This document shows positions 51,425 through 59,664 of a DNA stretch of 64,000 nucleotides, piece after piece. A program made the translations under genes and the position numbers. The notes under the pieces are model-generated. The model saw only the letters and a list, made by a program, of their open reading frames with translations, made no database searches and was not told the DNA's origin. The stretch comes from DP-19 sp036496285 (GTDB taxonomy: Bacteria > Desulfobacterota > Binatia > UTPRO1): the NCBI GenBank assembly GCA_036496285.1, contig DASXLI010000091.1, forward strand, positions 1 to 64,000, in the 5' to 3' direction. How positions within the stretch are numbered: position 1 is the first letter of the stretch; each line of letters starts with the position of its first letter.

Positions 51425-52402
51425 TCAGCGGTCGCGTGATCGCGGGCGTACCGTCGCGGCCGCCGCTTTGCTGAGGCCGCGGAACGACGGGTGGCGGAGA
51501 CGTCCGTCGTCGGTCCACTCGCTGAACGTCACCTCGGCGCGGAGCGTTGGCCGGACCCAGTGCGTGCCCCGCCCGAGCCACGTGGGACGCGGGGTGAACG
51601 GGCACGCCGCCGTCTCGAGGCGGTTCAGCTGTCGGCGCAGGTCGAGCGTGACCGTCTGGGTGAAGCCGGTGCCGACCTTGCCGGCGCAGACGAGCCGCGC
51701 GCCGTCGCGCACGCCGACGACCAGCGCGCCGATGCCGGCGCGCGTCCCCTCCGGATCGGTGAAGCCGCCGATGACGACCGTCTCCCGCTGCAGGCACTTC
51801 GTCTTGAGCCAGCCCCCGTGCCGCCCCGCCGCGTAGGGCAGGTCGCGCCGCTTCGAGACGATCCCTTCGACGCCGACGCGGCAGACCTCGTCGTAGAACG
51901 CGGGGCCGTCGCCGACGACATGCGCCGCGAAGCGGACGATCGCCGCTGGGCCGCGCGCGGAGGGGGCGGACGCGAGGAGCGCCGCCAGCCTGGCCTTGCG
52001 CTCCTCGAGCGCGAGCCGGCTGAGGTCGTCGCCGTCCAGGTGCAGCAGATCGAACACGAAGTAGACGAGCCGCTCACGTCCCTCGCCGCTGAACGCCTTC
52101 TGCAGCGACTGGAAGCTCGTGCGGCCGTCCTTCTCGACCACCGCGACCTCGCCGTCGAGCAGCGCGGCGCGGAGGGGCAGGGCGAGCGCCGCGTCGCGTA
52201 CCTCGGGGAAGTGCGCCGTCCAGTCCTTGCCGCTCCGGCTGACGAGGCGCGCACGGCCGTCCTCGATCCGGCAGAGGATGCGGTAGCCGTCGTACTTGAG
52301 CTCGTGCAGCCACGCGTCCCCCGCGGGCGGCGCCTTGGTGAGACGGGCGAGCTGCAGCTCGACGGTCGCGGGAAGCCGCCGGTGCGCACGCGTCCGAGGC
52401 AT
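51425..52402 (-). CDS. ATP-dependent DNA ligase, LigD type
   Basis: The 325-residue ligase has the nucleotidyl-transferase motif H-E-L-K-Y-D-G-Y-R near residue 34, where Lys accepts AMP. It also has FDLLHLDG, GVEGIVSKR and GGWLKTKC as motifs III-V, and the OB-fold C-terminus with VVVGVRDGARLVCAGKVGTGF. This is the stand-alone ligase domain of bacterial non-homologous end joining; the primase and nuclease domains of LigD are absent and no Ku gene is in the window. It starts divergently from the GNAT gene. Confidence 0.92.
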   Translation of the reverse strand: MPRTRAHRRLPATVELQLARLTKAPPAGDAWLHELKYDGYRILCRIEDGRARLVSRSGKDWTAHFPEVRDAALALPLRAALLDGEVAVVEKDGRTSFQSLQKAFSGEGRERLVYFVFDLLHLDGDDLSRLALEERKARLAALLASAPSARGPAAIVRFAAHVVGDGPAFYDEVCRVGVEGIVSKRRDLPYAAGRHGGWLKTKCLQRETVVIGGFTDPEGTRAGIGALVVGVRDGARLVCAGKVGTGFTQTVTLDLRRQLNRLETAACPFTPRPTWLGRGTHWVRPTLRAEVTFSEWTDDGRLRHPSFRGLSKAAAATVRPRSRDR

Positions 52403-52447
52403 CGGATACTCCTACCCGGCAGCGGGCGGACGTTCTACAGTCCGGTC

Positions 52448-52957
52448 GTGGCGACGGACGACGACGGCACGCTGTTCACCTGCGGCGACGCGCGCGTGCG
52501 CCTCCGCCGCGCCGCGATCGACGAGATCCTGCACCTGCGGCACGCCGAGCTGCGTGCCGGCCTGCCGATCGAGAGCGCGTCGTTCGACGGCGACCACGAC
52601 GCGTCGACGCGGCACTTCGGCGCGTTCGTCGTCGACGCGGGCGGCGCGGGCGGGCGTTCCGGCGGGGCGGAGGCGGTCGTCGGCTGTGCGTCGTTCATGG
52701 TTCGTCCATACGAGGGCAACCCGGCGTACCAGCTCCGCGGCATGGCGACCCGCGCCGACCTCGCGCGGCGCGGCATCGGCGGCACGCTCCTGCGCGTGGC
52801 GATCACCGAGCTGCGCGCGCGCGACGGCGCAACGCTCTTCTGGTGCAACGCGCGCGTTCCGGCCGTGCCGTTCTACGCGCGCATGGGGTGGCGCGTCGTC
52901 TCCGACGTCTTCGACGTCCCGACGGCGGGCCCGCACCGGGTCACGGTGTACGGCTGA
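52448..52957 (+). CDS. GNAT-family N-acetyltransferase
   Basis: The 169-residue protein has the acetyl-CoA loop R-R-G-I-G-G-T-L-L near residue 105 and FYARMGWRVVSDVF near 140 as the closing GNAT strands. The start is GTG 52448, and TACAGT (52436-52441) stands six bases before it as a -10, so the transcript would begin exactly at GTG. The substrate is unknown. The much longer open frame upstream is antisense to the ligase gene and not real. Confidence 0.83.
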   Translation: MATDDDGTLFTCGDARVRLRRAAIDEILHLRHAELRAGLPIESASFDGDHDASTRHFGAFVVDAGGAGGRSGGAEAVVGCASFMVRPYEGNPAYQLRGMATRADLARRGIGGTLLRVAITELRARDGATLFWCNARVPAVPFYARMGWRVVSDVFDVPTAGPHRVTVYG

Positions 52958-52976
52958 ACCACGAGGTCGACGCCGT

Positions 52977-54389
52977 TCATGCCACCGTTTGCGTGCCCGA
53001 CCAGCCGAAGAGCCCTTCGCGCTTGATCGCTTCCGCGACGCCCGCCGGGACCAAGCTCTCCCAGGTGGGATCGCCCTTCTGGAGGCGGGCCAGCACGTCG
53101 TCCGCGAAAATGTGCAGGAGGTCGGGATCGTACTGCCGGATCGTCGCAAAGCTCCGACGCTGCTGCAGGAAGGTGTGCAGCGCCCGTGACTCCGGCGGCA
53201 GCTCGAGGTTGTCGGCCGTGACGAGCGCGCCGGTCACGGGATCGCGCGCCGGGTAGACGTAGACGCGGACATTCCGTCGAAACAAGCGGCCCGCGGCTTC
53301 GAGCGCGCCGCCAGGAAGGTCCTCGTAGAATTTCTCGTCGGCGATCTGTTGAATGCTCGGAATGCCGACCGCGATCCCGATCCGGTTCTGCGTATAGCGG
53401 GCCAGATACTCGACCAACCGGAAGTAGCGAACGAACTTCGAGATCAAGACGGTCTTTCCGACCGTTCGCAGCGTGTCGACACGCGAGAGATAGTCGGCAT
53501 GGACGATCGCGCCCTCGCCACCGAGGCCCGCGAGCGTCATCTCCATCAGTACCACCGGCTCCTCGCCATGGAGCTCCGGATCCTCGAGGAACTGGTCGTG
53601 CGCGCGCTCGAGGATGTCGAGGGTGAGATGCGTGAGCGGACGGAATCGTCCCCGTTCGACGAGCACCGGCTTGCGGTAGAGCACCTCCGACGGCTGCACG
53701 ACCTCTCCCGCTGCGGTGAACATGACCGCGTCGGTGAGCCCTTGCTCGACGAGCTGGAGGCTCATCAACCGGTTGTCGATCCCGGGAAACGCGGGGCCCG
53801 AGAACCGGATCACGTCCACCTCGACGCGCCGGGACGACAGATCGTCGAGGAGCGAGGCAATGAGAGTCGGCGGATCGTTTCCCGCGAAGTACGCCCCGTG
53901 AATGAGATTCACTCCGAGGATCCCGAGCGCCTCCTGCTCGTGCCGGCGGCTCCGGTCCAGCAGGTGGACGTGGAGCAGGATGTCGGACGCCTCGGTGAGC
54001 GGCGAGTGCTGGAAGCGTATTCCGAGCCAGGCCTCGCCGCGATCACGAGTCGCACTGCAGGTCGCGACCGTGTCCGCGAATGCGAAGAAGGACGTCGTGT
54101 CGCCGCGCGTGGCAGCCAGGCGCTCGAGGAGCAGGTCGTACTCGTGCGTCAGCATTGCAAGCAGCCGCTCGCGGCAGACGTAACGCCCGCTCCGGCCGTA
54201 GATCGCGTCGCTGACCTTCATGTCGTAGGCGGACATCGACTTCGCGACGGTGCCGGCCGCGCGGCCGGCGCGAAAGAACCAGGTCGCCACTTCCTGCCCG
54301 GCGCCGATCTCCGCGAGCGTCCCATACTTCTGGTCGTCGAGGTTCAGCCGCAGAGCCTTCTGCTCCGGACTCGGACGAGCGGCCTCCAT
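52977..54389 (-). CDS. Conserved protein of unknown function
   Basis: The 470-residue soluble protein has no signal peptide or membrane span. Repeated Asp/Arg/His-rich segments (HLLDRSRRHEQEALGILGVNLIHGAYFAGND, VIRFSGPAFPGIDNRLMSLQLVEQGLTDAVMF, LYRKPVLVERGRFRPLTHLTLDILERAHDQFL) look like a conserved enzyme core, but I do not recognise the family. The C-terminal 60 residues contain FGWSGTQTVA. It stands alone between convergent and divergent neighbours. Full coding potential and a good start at 54389 make it real. Confidence 0.7.
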   Translation of the reverse strand: MEAARPSPEQKALRLNLDDQKYGTLAEIGAGQEVATWFFRAGRAAGTVAKSMSAYDMKVSDAIYGRSGRYVCRERLLAMLTHEYDLLLERLAATRGDTTSFFAFADTVATCSATRDRGEAWLGIRFQHSPLTEASDILLHVHLLDRSRRHEQEALGILGVNLIHGAYFAGNDPPTLIASLLDDLSSRRVEVDVIRFSGPAFPGIDNRLMSLQLVEQGLTDAVMFTAAGEVVQPSEVLYRKPVLVERGRFRPLTHLTLDILERAHDQFLEDPELHGEEPVVLMEMTLAGLGGEGAIVHADYLSRVDTLRTVGKTVLISKFVRYFRLVEYLARYTQNRIGIAVGIPSIQQIADEKFYEDLPGGALEAAGRLFRRNVRVYVYPARDPVTGALVTADNLELPPESRALHTFLQQRRSFATIRQYDPDLLHIFADDVLARLQKGDPTWESLVPAGVAEAIKREGLFGWSGTQTVA

Positions 54390-54514
54390 GGGCGGGGCTT
54401 AAGCACGGTGTTCCGGCGCGTACAAGCGAACGATTGACTGCTGGGCACGCTTCCTGTTTCGTTCGCCTCGGCCGAACCAGCGCGCCGAGCGCGCATGCAA
54501 AGGGGAGAACAAAC

Positions 54515-54811
54515 ATGAGCAAGCACTACATCGGACGTGGAGCTGCCGTATTGGCGGCGGCGCTGCTGCTTCTCAGCGTCGCGACTGGGTACGCGCAGAC
54601 GCAGGGCATGGAGCGCCGCGACGACCGCCGCGACAATCGGGCCGGGGGACGCGCCGCCAAGCAGGCATGCAAAGCGGGCGACGAGAAGACGCGTGTGGAG
54701 TGTCGCCAGACGAAGCGCGCCACCAAGCAGCACGGACGCGAGGCCGCGCCCGGGGGAGCGCCGCAAGCACCGCAAGCGCCGCAAGCACCGGCGGGAAATC
54801 CCGCGCAGTAG
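54515..54811 (+). CDS. Small secreted basic protein with Ala-Pro-Gln tail
   Basis: The 98-residue protein begins MSKHYIGRGAAVLAAALLLLSVATGYAQ, a signal peptide. A charged body (ERRDDRRDNRAGG, two Cys as AC-K and EC-R) and the repeat APQAPQAPQAPAG follow. AGGGGAG precedes ATG 54515. It resembles small periplasmic proteins of the lineage and the left-edge protein tail. The function is unknown. Confidence 0.65.
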   Translation: MSKHYIGRGAAVLAAALLLLSVATGYAQTQGMERRDDRRDNRAGGRAAKQACKAGDEKTRVECRQTKRATKQHGREAAPGGAPQAPQAPQAPAGNPAQ

Positions 54812-54849
54812 AGCCGACGCGGGATCGACCTCGGTCGAAGGGAGTGGGC

Positions 54850-55004
54850 ATGCCGGTCGACGCCAGGGACGAGGCTCCGGATCTGGTGTGCGTGACGCGG
54901 CGGGGTCGCCTGACGCCGGCCGACCAGGCGGCGCTCATCTCCGCGAGCTCCCCATCGAGTACTTTGGCTCGGAAGCCGCCGCCTGCGCCTGGCTGGCTAC
55001 GTGA
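54850..55004 (+). pseudogene. Remnant of a small STAS/SpoIIAA-like gene
   Basis: From ATG 54850 the frame reads MPVDARDEAPDLVCVTRRGRL and continues TPADQAALIS, like the N-terminus of a SpoIIAA-like (STAS) protein (G-x-L-T-x-A-D). In another frame the DNA then gives ELPIEYFGSEAAACAWLAT-stop, like the end of such a protein (FG-x-E-x-A-x-AWL). The middle half is missing and the frame changes near 54943. The interpretation is a deletion remnant; a sequence error alone would not explain the lost length. Confidence 0.45.
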
Positions 55005-55030
55005 TCCTCCCGGGCGCCGGTGGGTCAGAA

Positions 55031-55060
55031 CGGGGAGCGCGCGGACACGCGCGCTCCCCG
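55031..55060 (-). terminator. Hairpin after the secreted-protein gene
   Basis: A perfect 13-bp GC stem (55031-55043 with 55048-55060) and GACA loop, 7 nt after the stop of the minus-strand gene. The following T-run is short (TTCTG), so efficiency is uncertain. Confidence 0.65.
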
Positions 55061-55067
55061 CGACAGA

Positions 55068-55502
55068 TCACTTCTTGATCTTCATGCTCACGCCCGCGCC
55101 GCCGAGCGTGAACTTCACACCCTGGCTGGTCGAGACGAGCGTGACCGTCACGCCGTTCTGGTTCTTCATGGCGACGGCTGCTCCGCCTCCTGCTACGGTC
55201 GCCCCGGCGCCCACCGCCGTGTAGTTGCCGTCAAAGTCGTCCAGGGTCTTCAGGTTCGACACGTCTCCCGACGCCTCGATCTTCGTCGCGCCGACGTCGC
55301 CGACGGAGAGACCGTTCACCGAGATCGGGTACGCCTTCCCCTTGTACGTCAGCGTCCCGCTGCCCCAACTGAGGCCTACACCAGCCGCGACCGATCCGCC
55401 GCTCAGCTTGATCGTTGCATCGGGCGTCTCAGCCGCGCGCGCGATGCTCAGGCTCAACCCGAGCGCGGCGACTGCCATCATGGCACTCAAAGCTCGCATC
55501 AT
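55068..55502 (-). CDS. Small secreted Gly/Val-rich beta protein
   Basis: The 144-residue protein has a signal peptide (cleavage ARAA-E at about 24) and a Gly/Ser/Val-rich beta body. It shows GGSVAAGVGLSWGSGTLTYKGK, GLSVGDVGATKIEASGDVSNL, and ATVAGGGAAVAMKNQNGVTVTL. It resembles conserved proteobacterial periplasmic proteins of EipA/DUF1134 or SYLF style, but no firm family call is possible. GGAGG fits either of two adjacent ATG codons. It is monocistronic, with a hairpin at its end. Confidence 0.7.
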   Translation of the reverse strand: MMRALSAMMAVAALGLSLSIARAAETPDATIKLSGGSVAAGVGLSWGSGTLTYKGKAYPISVNGLSVGDVGATKIEASGDVSNLKTLDDFDGNYTAVGAGATVAGGGAAVAMKNQNGVTVTLVSTSQGVKFTLGGAGVSMKIKK

Positions 55503-55802
55503 CAGACCTCCATTCCCGCGTGCTCCTGCACGGGTCCGATAGGGAGTCCATCTCCCCGGCGGTCGGCGAGCCTAGGTTGCAAGCGGTGCACCATCAAGGT
55601 GGGTACGTGCGATTGTGTAGACAAAGTGCAACGCCGGGAGATGACGACTGTGCAATCGCAGTCGTCTCCGTGCAACAAGTTGCGGGCTCGCCGTCTTGAC
55701 AACGTGCGTGGCGGGCACAATGGTCGCGCCCACTCTCGCCGACCAGTGAGAGTGCTCGTTCGGAGGGGGGTTGAAGGGTCGGATGTCGGAGAACGTCGCT
55801 GC
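55503..55802. other. Intergenic region with repeats before the AspT-like gene
   Basis: 300 bp without a supported gene. GTGCAA occurs at 55626, 55650 and 55670 (spacing 24 and 20). GACGACTG-N8-CAGTCGTC (55643-55666) is a perfect dyad, and TTGACA lies at 55695-55700 with no good -10. This looks like a regulatory region of the antiporter gene. Confidence 0.5.
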
Positions 55803-57371
55803 ATGATCGCGGTCGCTCGCGCGCTGCTCGAGTCGTCGCCGCTGCTGGCGCTCTTCCTCGCGATCGCCGCGGGATACGCGATCGGGCAGATCGTGATCGC
55901 GGGCGTATCGTTCGGCGCCGGTGCGGTGCTGTTCACGGGCCTGGCCATCGGGGCCGTGGCGCCCAAATCCGCGCCGCCGGCGATGGTCGGCACCCTCGGC
56001 CTCGTGATGCTCGTGTACGGGGTCGGCGTGCAGTACGGCCCGCAGTTCTTCGCGAGTCTCCGCGGACCCGGCCTCAAGTACATGACGCTCACTGCCGTGG
56101 CCGTCGTTGCCGCGCTCGGCGTGGCGGTCATGGTCGCCGCCCCGCTCGGCGTCTCGTTGGCGACCGCGGCCGGATTGTTCGCCGGCTCCGGCACCAGCAC
56201 GCCGGCATTGCAGGCGGCGCTCGCGGTCGCCGGCAACGAGGATCCGGCGATCGGGTATTCGGTCGCCTATCCGTTCGGCGTGCTCGGTCCGATCGTCCTG
56301 ATGACCGCGATGGCGGCACTCCTCAAGCCACGCTTCGACGCTCCGGTGCCGAGCGTACGGCTCCTCGAGCTCTCCGTCGGATCGACGTGCGAGGGACGAA
56401 CCGTCGGCGAGGTGTCCGCGACGTTGCCGGAGGACGTCAAGATCGTCACCGTCCGTCACGAGCAGATGAACGTGCCGCCGGTCGCCGAGACGCGGCTTCG
56501 CGCCGGCGACGGGTTGTTGCTGATCGGTGCGCCGTCGAGCCTCGAGCGTACGACGGCACTCCTCGGACGAGAGCAGCCGGGTCTCCTCGGTCGTGACCGG
56601 ACCGACTACGACGTCGTGCGCGTCTACGTGTCGCGGGCGACGTTCGTCGGCAAGCCGCTCGGGGCGATCGCGCTGCCCGAGTTCCCCGTGATGATCTCGC
56701 ACGTCCGCCGCGGCGACGCGCAGCTGCTCGCCTCGTCGGACCTCGTGATCGAGTTCGGCGACCGGCTGGTGATGGCGGTGCCGGTCGGTCGGCAAGCCGA
56801 GGTGCGGCGCTTCTTCGGCGACAGCATCCGCGGCAACGCCGAGATGTCGTTCGTCTCCGTCGGGGTCGGGATCGCGCTGGGCCTCCTGGTCGGCATGGTC
56901 CCGCTTCCGCTGCCAGGTGGCGGCAGCTTCACGCTCGGGGTCGCAGGCGGTCCGCTCGTCACGGCGCTCGTCCTCGGCTGGCTCGGTCGCACCGGGCCGA
57001 TCGGGTGGCGGATGCCGGTGGTCGCGAACCTCGTGCTCCGGAACCTCGGGCTCTCGATCTTCATCGGGGTCGTTGCGATCGGCGCTGGAAAGCCGTTCGC
57101 CGAGACCGTGGCGTCGAACGGGGTGCCGATCCTTCTCGGGGGTGCCGCCGTCCTGCTCACCCTCGTGCTCGTCGTGCTCGGCGGGGGTTACCTGCTGCGG
57201 ATTCCGTTCGACGATCTGCTGGGCGTGTGCGCCGGCGCCACCGGCAATCCGGCGATCCTCGCGGCGACGGCGCGCTTGGCACCGACCGACCGGCCGGACG
57301 TCGGCTACGCGATCAGCTTTCCGAGCGCGACGATCGTCAAGATCATCGCGGTGCAGATATTGCTTCGGTAG
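55803..57371 (+). CDS. AspT/AAE-family antiporter with two RCK-C domains
   Basis: The 522-residue protein has the aspartate:alanine exchanger layout: four to five N-terminal helices (about 10-185), two TrkA-C/RCK-C domains (about 190-280 with GDGLLLIGAP, and 285-365 with FGDRLVMAVP), then a C-terminal helix bundle. The pore motif GLFAGSGTSTPALQAAL is mirrored late by GVCAGATGNPAILAAT. The family exchanges dicarboxylates or amino acids. ATG 55803 has no strong ribosome site. It lies near the serine-fermentation genes, so amino-acid/product exchange is a reasonable guess. Confidence 0.88.
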   Translation: MIAVARALLESSPLLALFLAIAAGYAIGQIVIAGVSFGAGAVLFTGLAIGAVAPKSAPPAMVGTLGLVMLVYGVGVQYGPQFFASLRGPGLKYMTLTAVAVVAALGVAVMVAAPLGVSLATAAGLFAGSGTSTPALQAALAVAGNEDPAIGYSVAYPFGVLGPIVLMTAMAALLKPRFDAPVPSVRLLELSVGSTCEGRTVGEVSATLPEDVKIVTVRHEQMNVPPVAETRLRAGDGLLLIGAPSSLERTTALLGREQPGLLGRDRTDYDVVRVYVSRATFVGKPLGAIALPEFPVMISHVRRGDAQLLASSDLVIEFGDRLVMAVPVGRQAEVRRFFGDSIRGNAEMSFVSVGVGIALGLLVGMVPLPLPGGGSFTLGVAGGPLVTALVLGWLGRTGPIGWRMPVVANLVLRNLGLSIFIGVVAIGAGKPFAETVASNGVPILLGGAAVLLTLVLVVLGGGYLLRIPFDDLLGVCAGATGNPAILAATARLAPTDRPDVGYAISFPSATIVKIIAVQILLR

Positions 57372-57396
57372 TGTTCCGCCCCGCGCGTCGGTCGAT

Positions 57397-57942
57397 TCAG
57401 GCGACTGCGTCGAGGTCGCGCCGGACGAGGCAGACGGTCGGACCCTCCGGGCTCGCGACCTGCTCGAAGCCGAGGCGCTTCGCGAGACCGCGCATGCTGG
57501 CGTTAGTCGCGAGGAGGTATCCCTCCATGCGCGCGAATCCGCGCGCCCGAGCCTCCCGCATCAGCGCTTCGAGCAGGAGGCGCGCGAGACCACGTCCTTG
57601 CCACGCGTCGATCACGGCAACCGCGAACTCGCAGTCTCCTTCGGTTGCGCTGGCTGCGTAGCGCGCCCCGGCGATGATCGTCTCGTGGGCTTCGGAGCCG
57701 ATGACGGCAACGAGCTGCAGCTCGCGCGTTCCGTCGGGGTTGGTCGCGCGATGGAGCAAATGCGGCGGCAGCTCTTTCATCGCCGAGAAGAACCGCGAGT
57801 AGCGCGCGTCCGCCGAAAGCGCCCGAATCGCCGCCTGCAGCTTATCGGCGTCCTCCGCGCGGATCGCGCGCACCGTCACCTCCGTCCCGTCGCGCAACCG
57901 CACGGCCAGGGTTTGGAAGTCGCCAGCCACGTCGGCGGACAT
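57397..57942 (-). CDS. GNAT-family N-acetyltransferase
   Basis: The 181-residue protein has GNAT signatures: LAVRLRDGTEVTVRAIRAEDADKL at the start, FAVAVIDAWQGRGLARLLLEALMREARARGF (acetyl-CoA loop Q-G-R-G-L-A) near 110, and MRGLAKRLGFEQV near 150. It resembles the acetyltransferase domain of Pat/acetyl-CoA-synthetase-like protein acetylases. Start MSADVAG at 57942 is chosen; the longer frame lacks support. It is divergent from the serine dehydratase operon. Confidence 0.82.
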   Translation of the reverse strand: MSADVAGDFQTLAVRLRDGTEVTVRAIRAEDADKLQAAIRALSADARYSRFFSAMKELPPHLLHRATNPDGTRELQLVAVIGSEAHETIIAGARYAASATEGDCEFAVAVIDAWQGRGLARLLLEALMREARARGFARMEGYLLATNASMRGLAKRLGFEQVASPEGPTVCLVRRDLDAVA

Positions 57943-58052
57943 CCAGGTCAGATAGCATGGCGCGGTGTGATTGACAGTGCGGTAGGGGCGTGTTCTTTGC
58001 GGGGCAGTCGCGATCGGGTCACCTCGACCCCCTAACCAATCGGAGGTGTGCA

Positions 58053-59657
58053 ATGGCCGATCGTCGTGAGCACGAAGCTCCAATCCTCGATCCGGAGCTG
58101 ACGTCAGACGAAGCGCCCGCGGGCATCGACCGGCGAGCCTTCATGATGCGATCGGCGATGATCGGCGCCGTCGCGGTGCTCGCCGGGAACGCTCCGGCCA
58201 GTGCCAAGGAGACCGCGGCGCGGGCGGCCTCCGCGACTGCTCCCAAGGTCCCGCTGTCTCCCGACCTCCAGGTCGTGAAGAACGCCAAGGGCCCGGTGAT
58301 GACCGTCGTCGACGAGTTCTACAAGGTCGGTCCCGGGCCCTCGAGCTCGCACACGATCGGGCCGATGCGCATCACCTACGACTTCTATCAGCGCTGCACC
58401 AAGCTCCCCGCGGACCAGCTCGCCAAGGCCACCGCGCTGCGCGTGAACCTCTTCGGCAGCTTGAGCGCGACCGGGAAGGGGCACGGGACCGAGCGCGCCT
58501 GCCTCGCCGGGATCATCGGCAAGGAGCCGGCCACGATCGATCCGGCGTTCCTCGACGAGCTTGCCGCGAAGCCCGACCAGACGTTTCCGGTCAAGCTCGG
58601 CAGCGCTACCTTTAATGTGTCGCTGAAAGACGTTGTCTTCGACGACACCCACGGCGACTTCCCGCACCCCAACACCATGCGGTGCGCGCTGCTGGCCGGC
58701 GACAAGGTGCTCCTCGAGCAGGAGTACTACTCGGTGGGCGGCGGATTCATCGAGTGGAAGGGCTACACGCCGCCGAAGAAGGGGCAGCCGAAGTACCCGT
58801 ACTCCACGATGAAGGAGCTGCAGCAGCACGCGGAAAAGGACAAGCTCACGATCGCGCAGGCATTGATGGCGAACGAGATGGCGGTGTCCGGCAGAAGCGA
58901 GGCCGAGATCAACGCATTCCTCGACAAGATCGCGGGTGCGATGGTCGCGATCGTGAAGTCGGGCCTGGCGGCGGCTCCCAGCACACTGCCCGGTCCGATC
59001 AAGCTCAAGACCAAGGCGGGCGAGGTCTACAAGCGCGCCCAGGACGATACCTACGAGAAGCAGCGCGGCGTCGGGGTCGTGGCGGCCTACGCGCTCGCGG
59101 GCTCGGAAGAGAACGCGCGCGGCCATCTCGTGGTCACGGCGCCGACCGGCGGGTCGGCGGGCGTCCTGCCGGCGGTCGTCTACGCGCTCGGCGAGGGTGG
59201 ACGGAAGCTGCCGCAGGAGAAGATCCGCCAGGGCCTGCTGACGGCCGCCGGCGTCGGCTATCTCTGCAAGCACAACGCGACGCTCTCCGCGGCCGAAGGC
59301 GGGTGCCAGGCCGAGATCGGCGTCGCCTCCGCGATGGCTGCCGCGCTGATCGCGCAGGCGCACGACTTCGACAACCAGGTGATCGCCAACGCCGCCGAGT
59401 CGGCGCTCGAGCACCATCTCGGGATGACCTGCGATCCGGTCGCCGGCTTCGTGCAGATCCCCTGCATCGAGCGCTGCGCCTACGGCGCCGTGAAGGCGTG
59501 GACGGGGTTCATGATCGCCAGCAACGAGATCCCGGCGAACCGTCGCGTCGACTTCGACACCACCGTGGACGCCATGGCCCTCACCGCCAAGGAGATGAAC
59601 TCGAAGTACAAGGAAACGTCGGAGGGCGGTCTGGCGGTCTCCGTGACGCTCTGCTGA
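58053..59657 (+). CDS. sdaA: L-serine ammonia-lyase with twin-arginine signal
   Basis: The 534-residue iron-sulfur L-serine dehydratase converts serine to pyruvate and ammonia. VGPGPSSSHTIGPM (about 93) and Cys418, Cys460 and Cys471 (the 42/11 spacing of the E. coli cluster ligands) with Cys405 and Cys475 are clear. Oddly, residues 25-51 look like a Tat signal (I-D-R-R-A-F-M-M, hydrophobic core, ASA cleavage). The usual enzyme is cytosolic. GGAGGTG precedes the ATG, and TTGACA lies at 57971. It is the first gene of an operon with pta-like, ackA and pflB. Confidence 0.9.
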   Translation: MADRREHEAPILDPELTSDEAPAGIDRRAFMMRSAMIGAVAVLAGNAPASAKETAARAASATAPKVPLSPDLQVVKNAKGPVMTVVDEFYKVGPGPSSSHTIGPMRITYDFYQRCTKLPADQLAKATALRVNLFGSLSATGKGHGTERACLAGIIGKEPATIDPAFLDELAAKPDQTFPVKLGSATFNVSLKDVVFDDTHGDFPHPNTMRCALLAGDKVLLEQEYYSVGGGFIEWKGYTPPKKGQPKYPYSTMKELQQHAEKDKLTIAQALMANEMAVSGRSEAEINAFLDKIAGAMVAIVKSGLAAAPSTLPGPIKLKTKAGEVYKRAQDDTYEKQRGVGVVAAYALAGSEENARGHLVVTAPTGGSAGVLPAVVYALGEGGRKLPQEKIRQGLLTAAGVGYLCKHNATLSAAEGGCQAEIGVASAMAAALIAQAHDFDNQVIANAAESALEHHLGMTCDPVAGFVQIPCIERCAYGAVKAWTGFMIASNEIPANRRVDFDTTVDAMALTAKEMNSKYKETSEGGLAVSVTLC

Positions 59658-59664
59658 CGGCGCC

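Noticed and set aside
51491..52447. Long plus-strand extension upstream of the GNAT gene at 52448
   Set aside because: It is antisense to the LigD-type ligase; the GNAT domain begins after GTG 52448.
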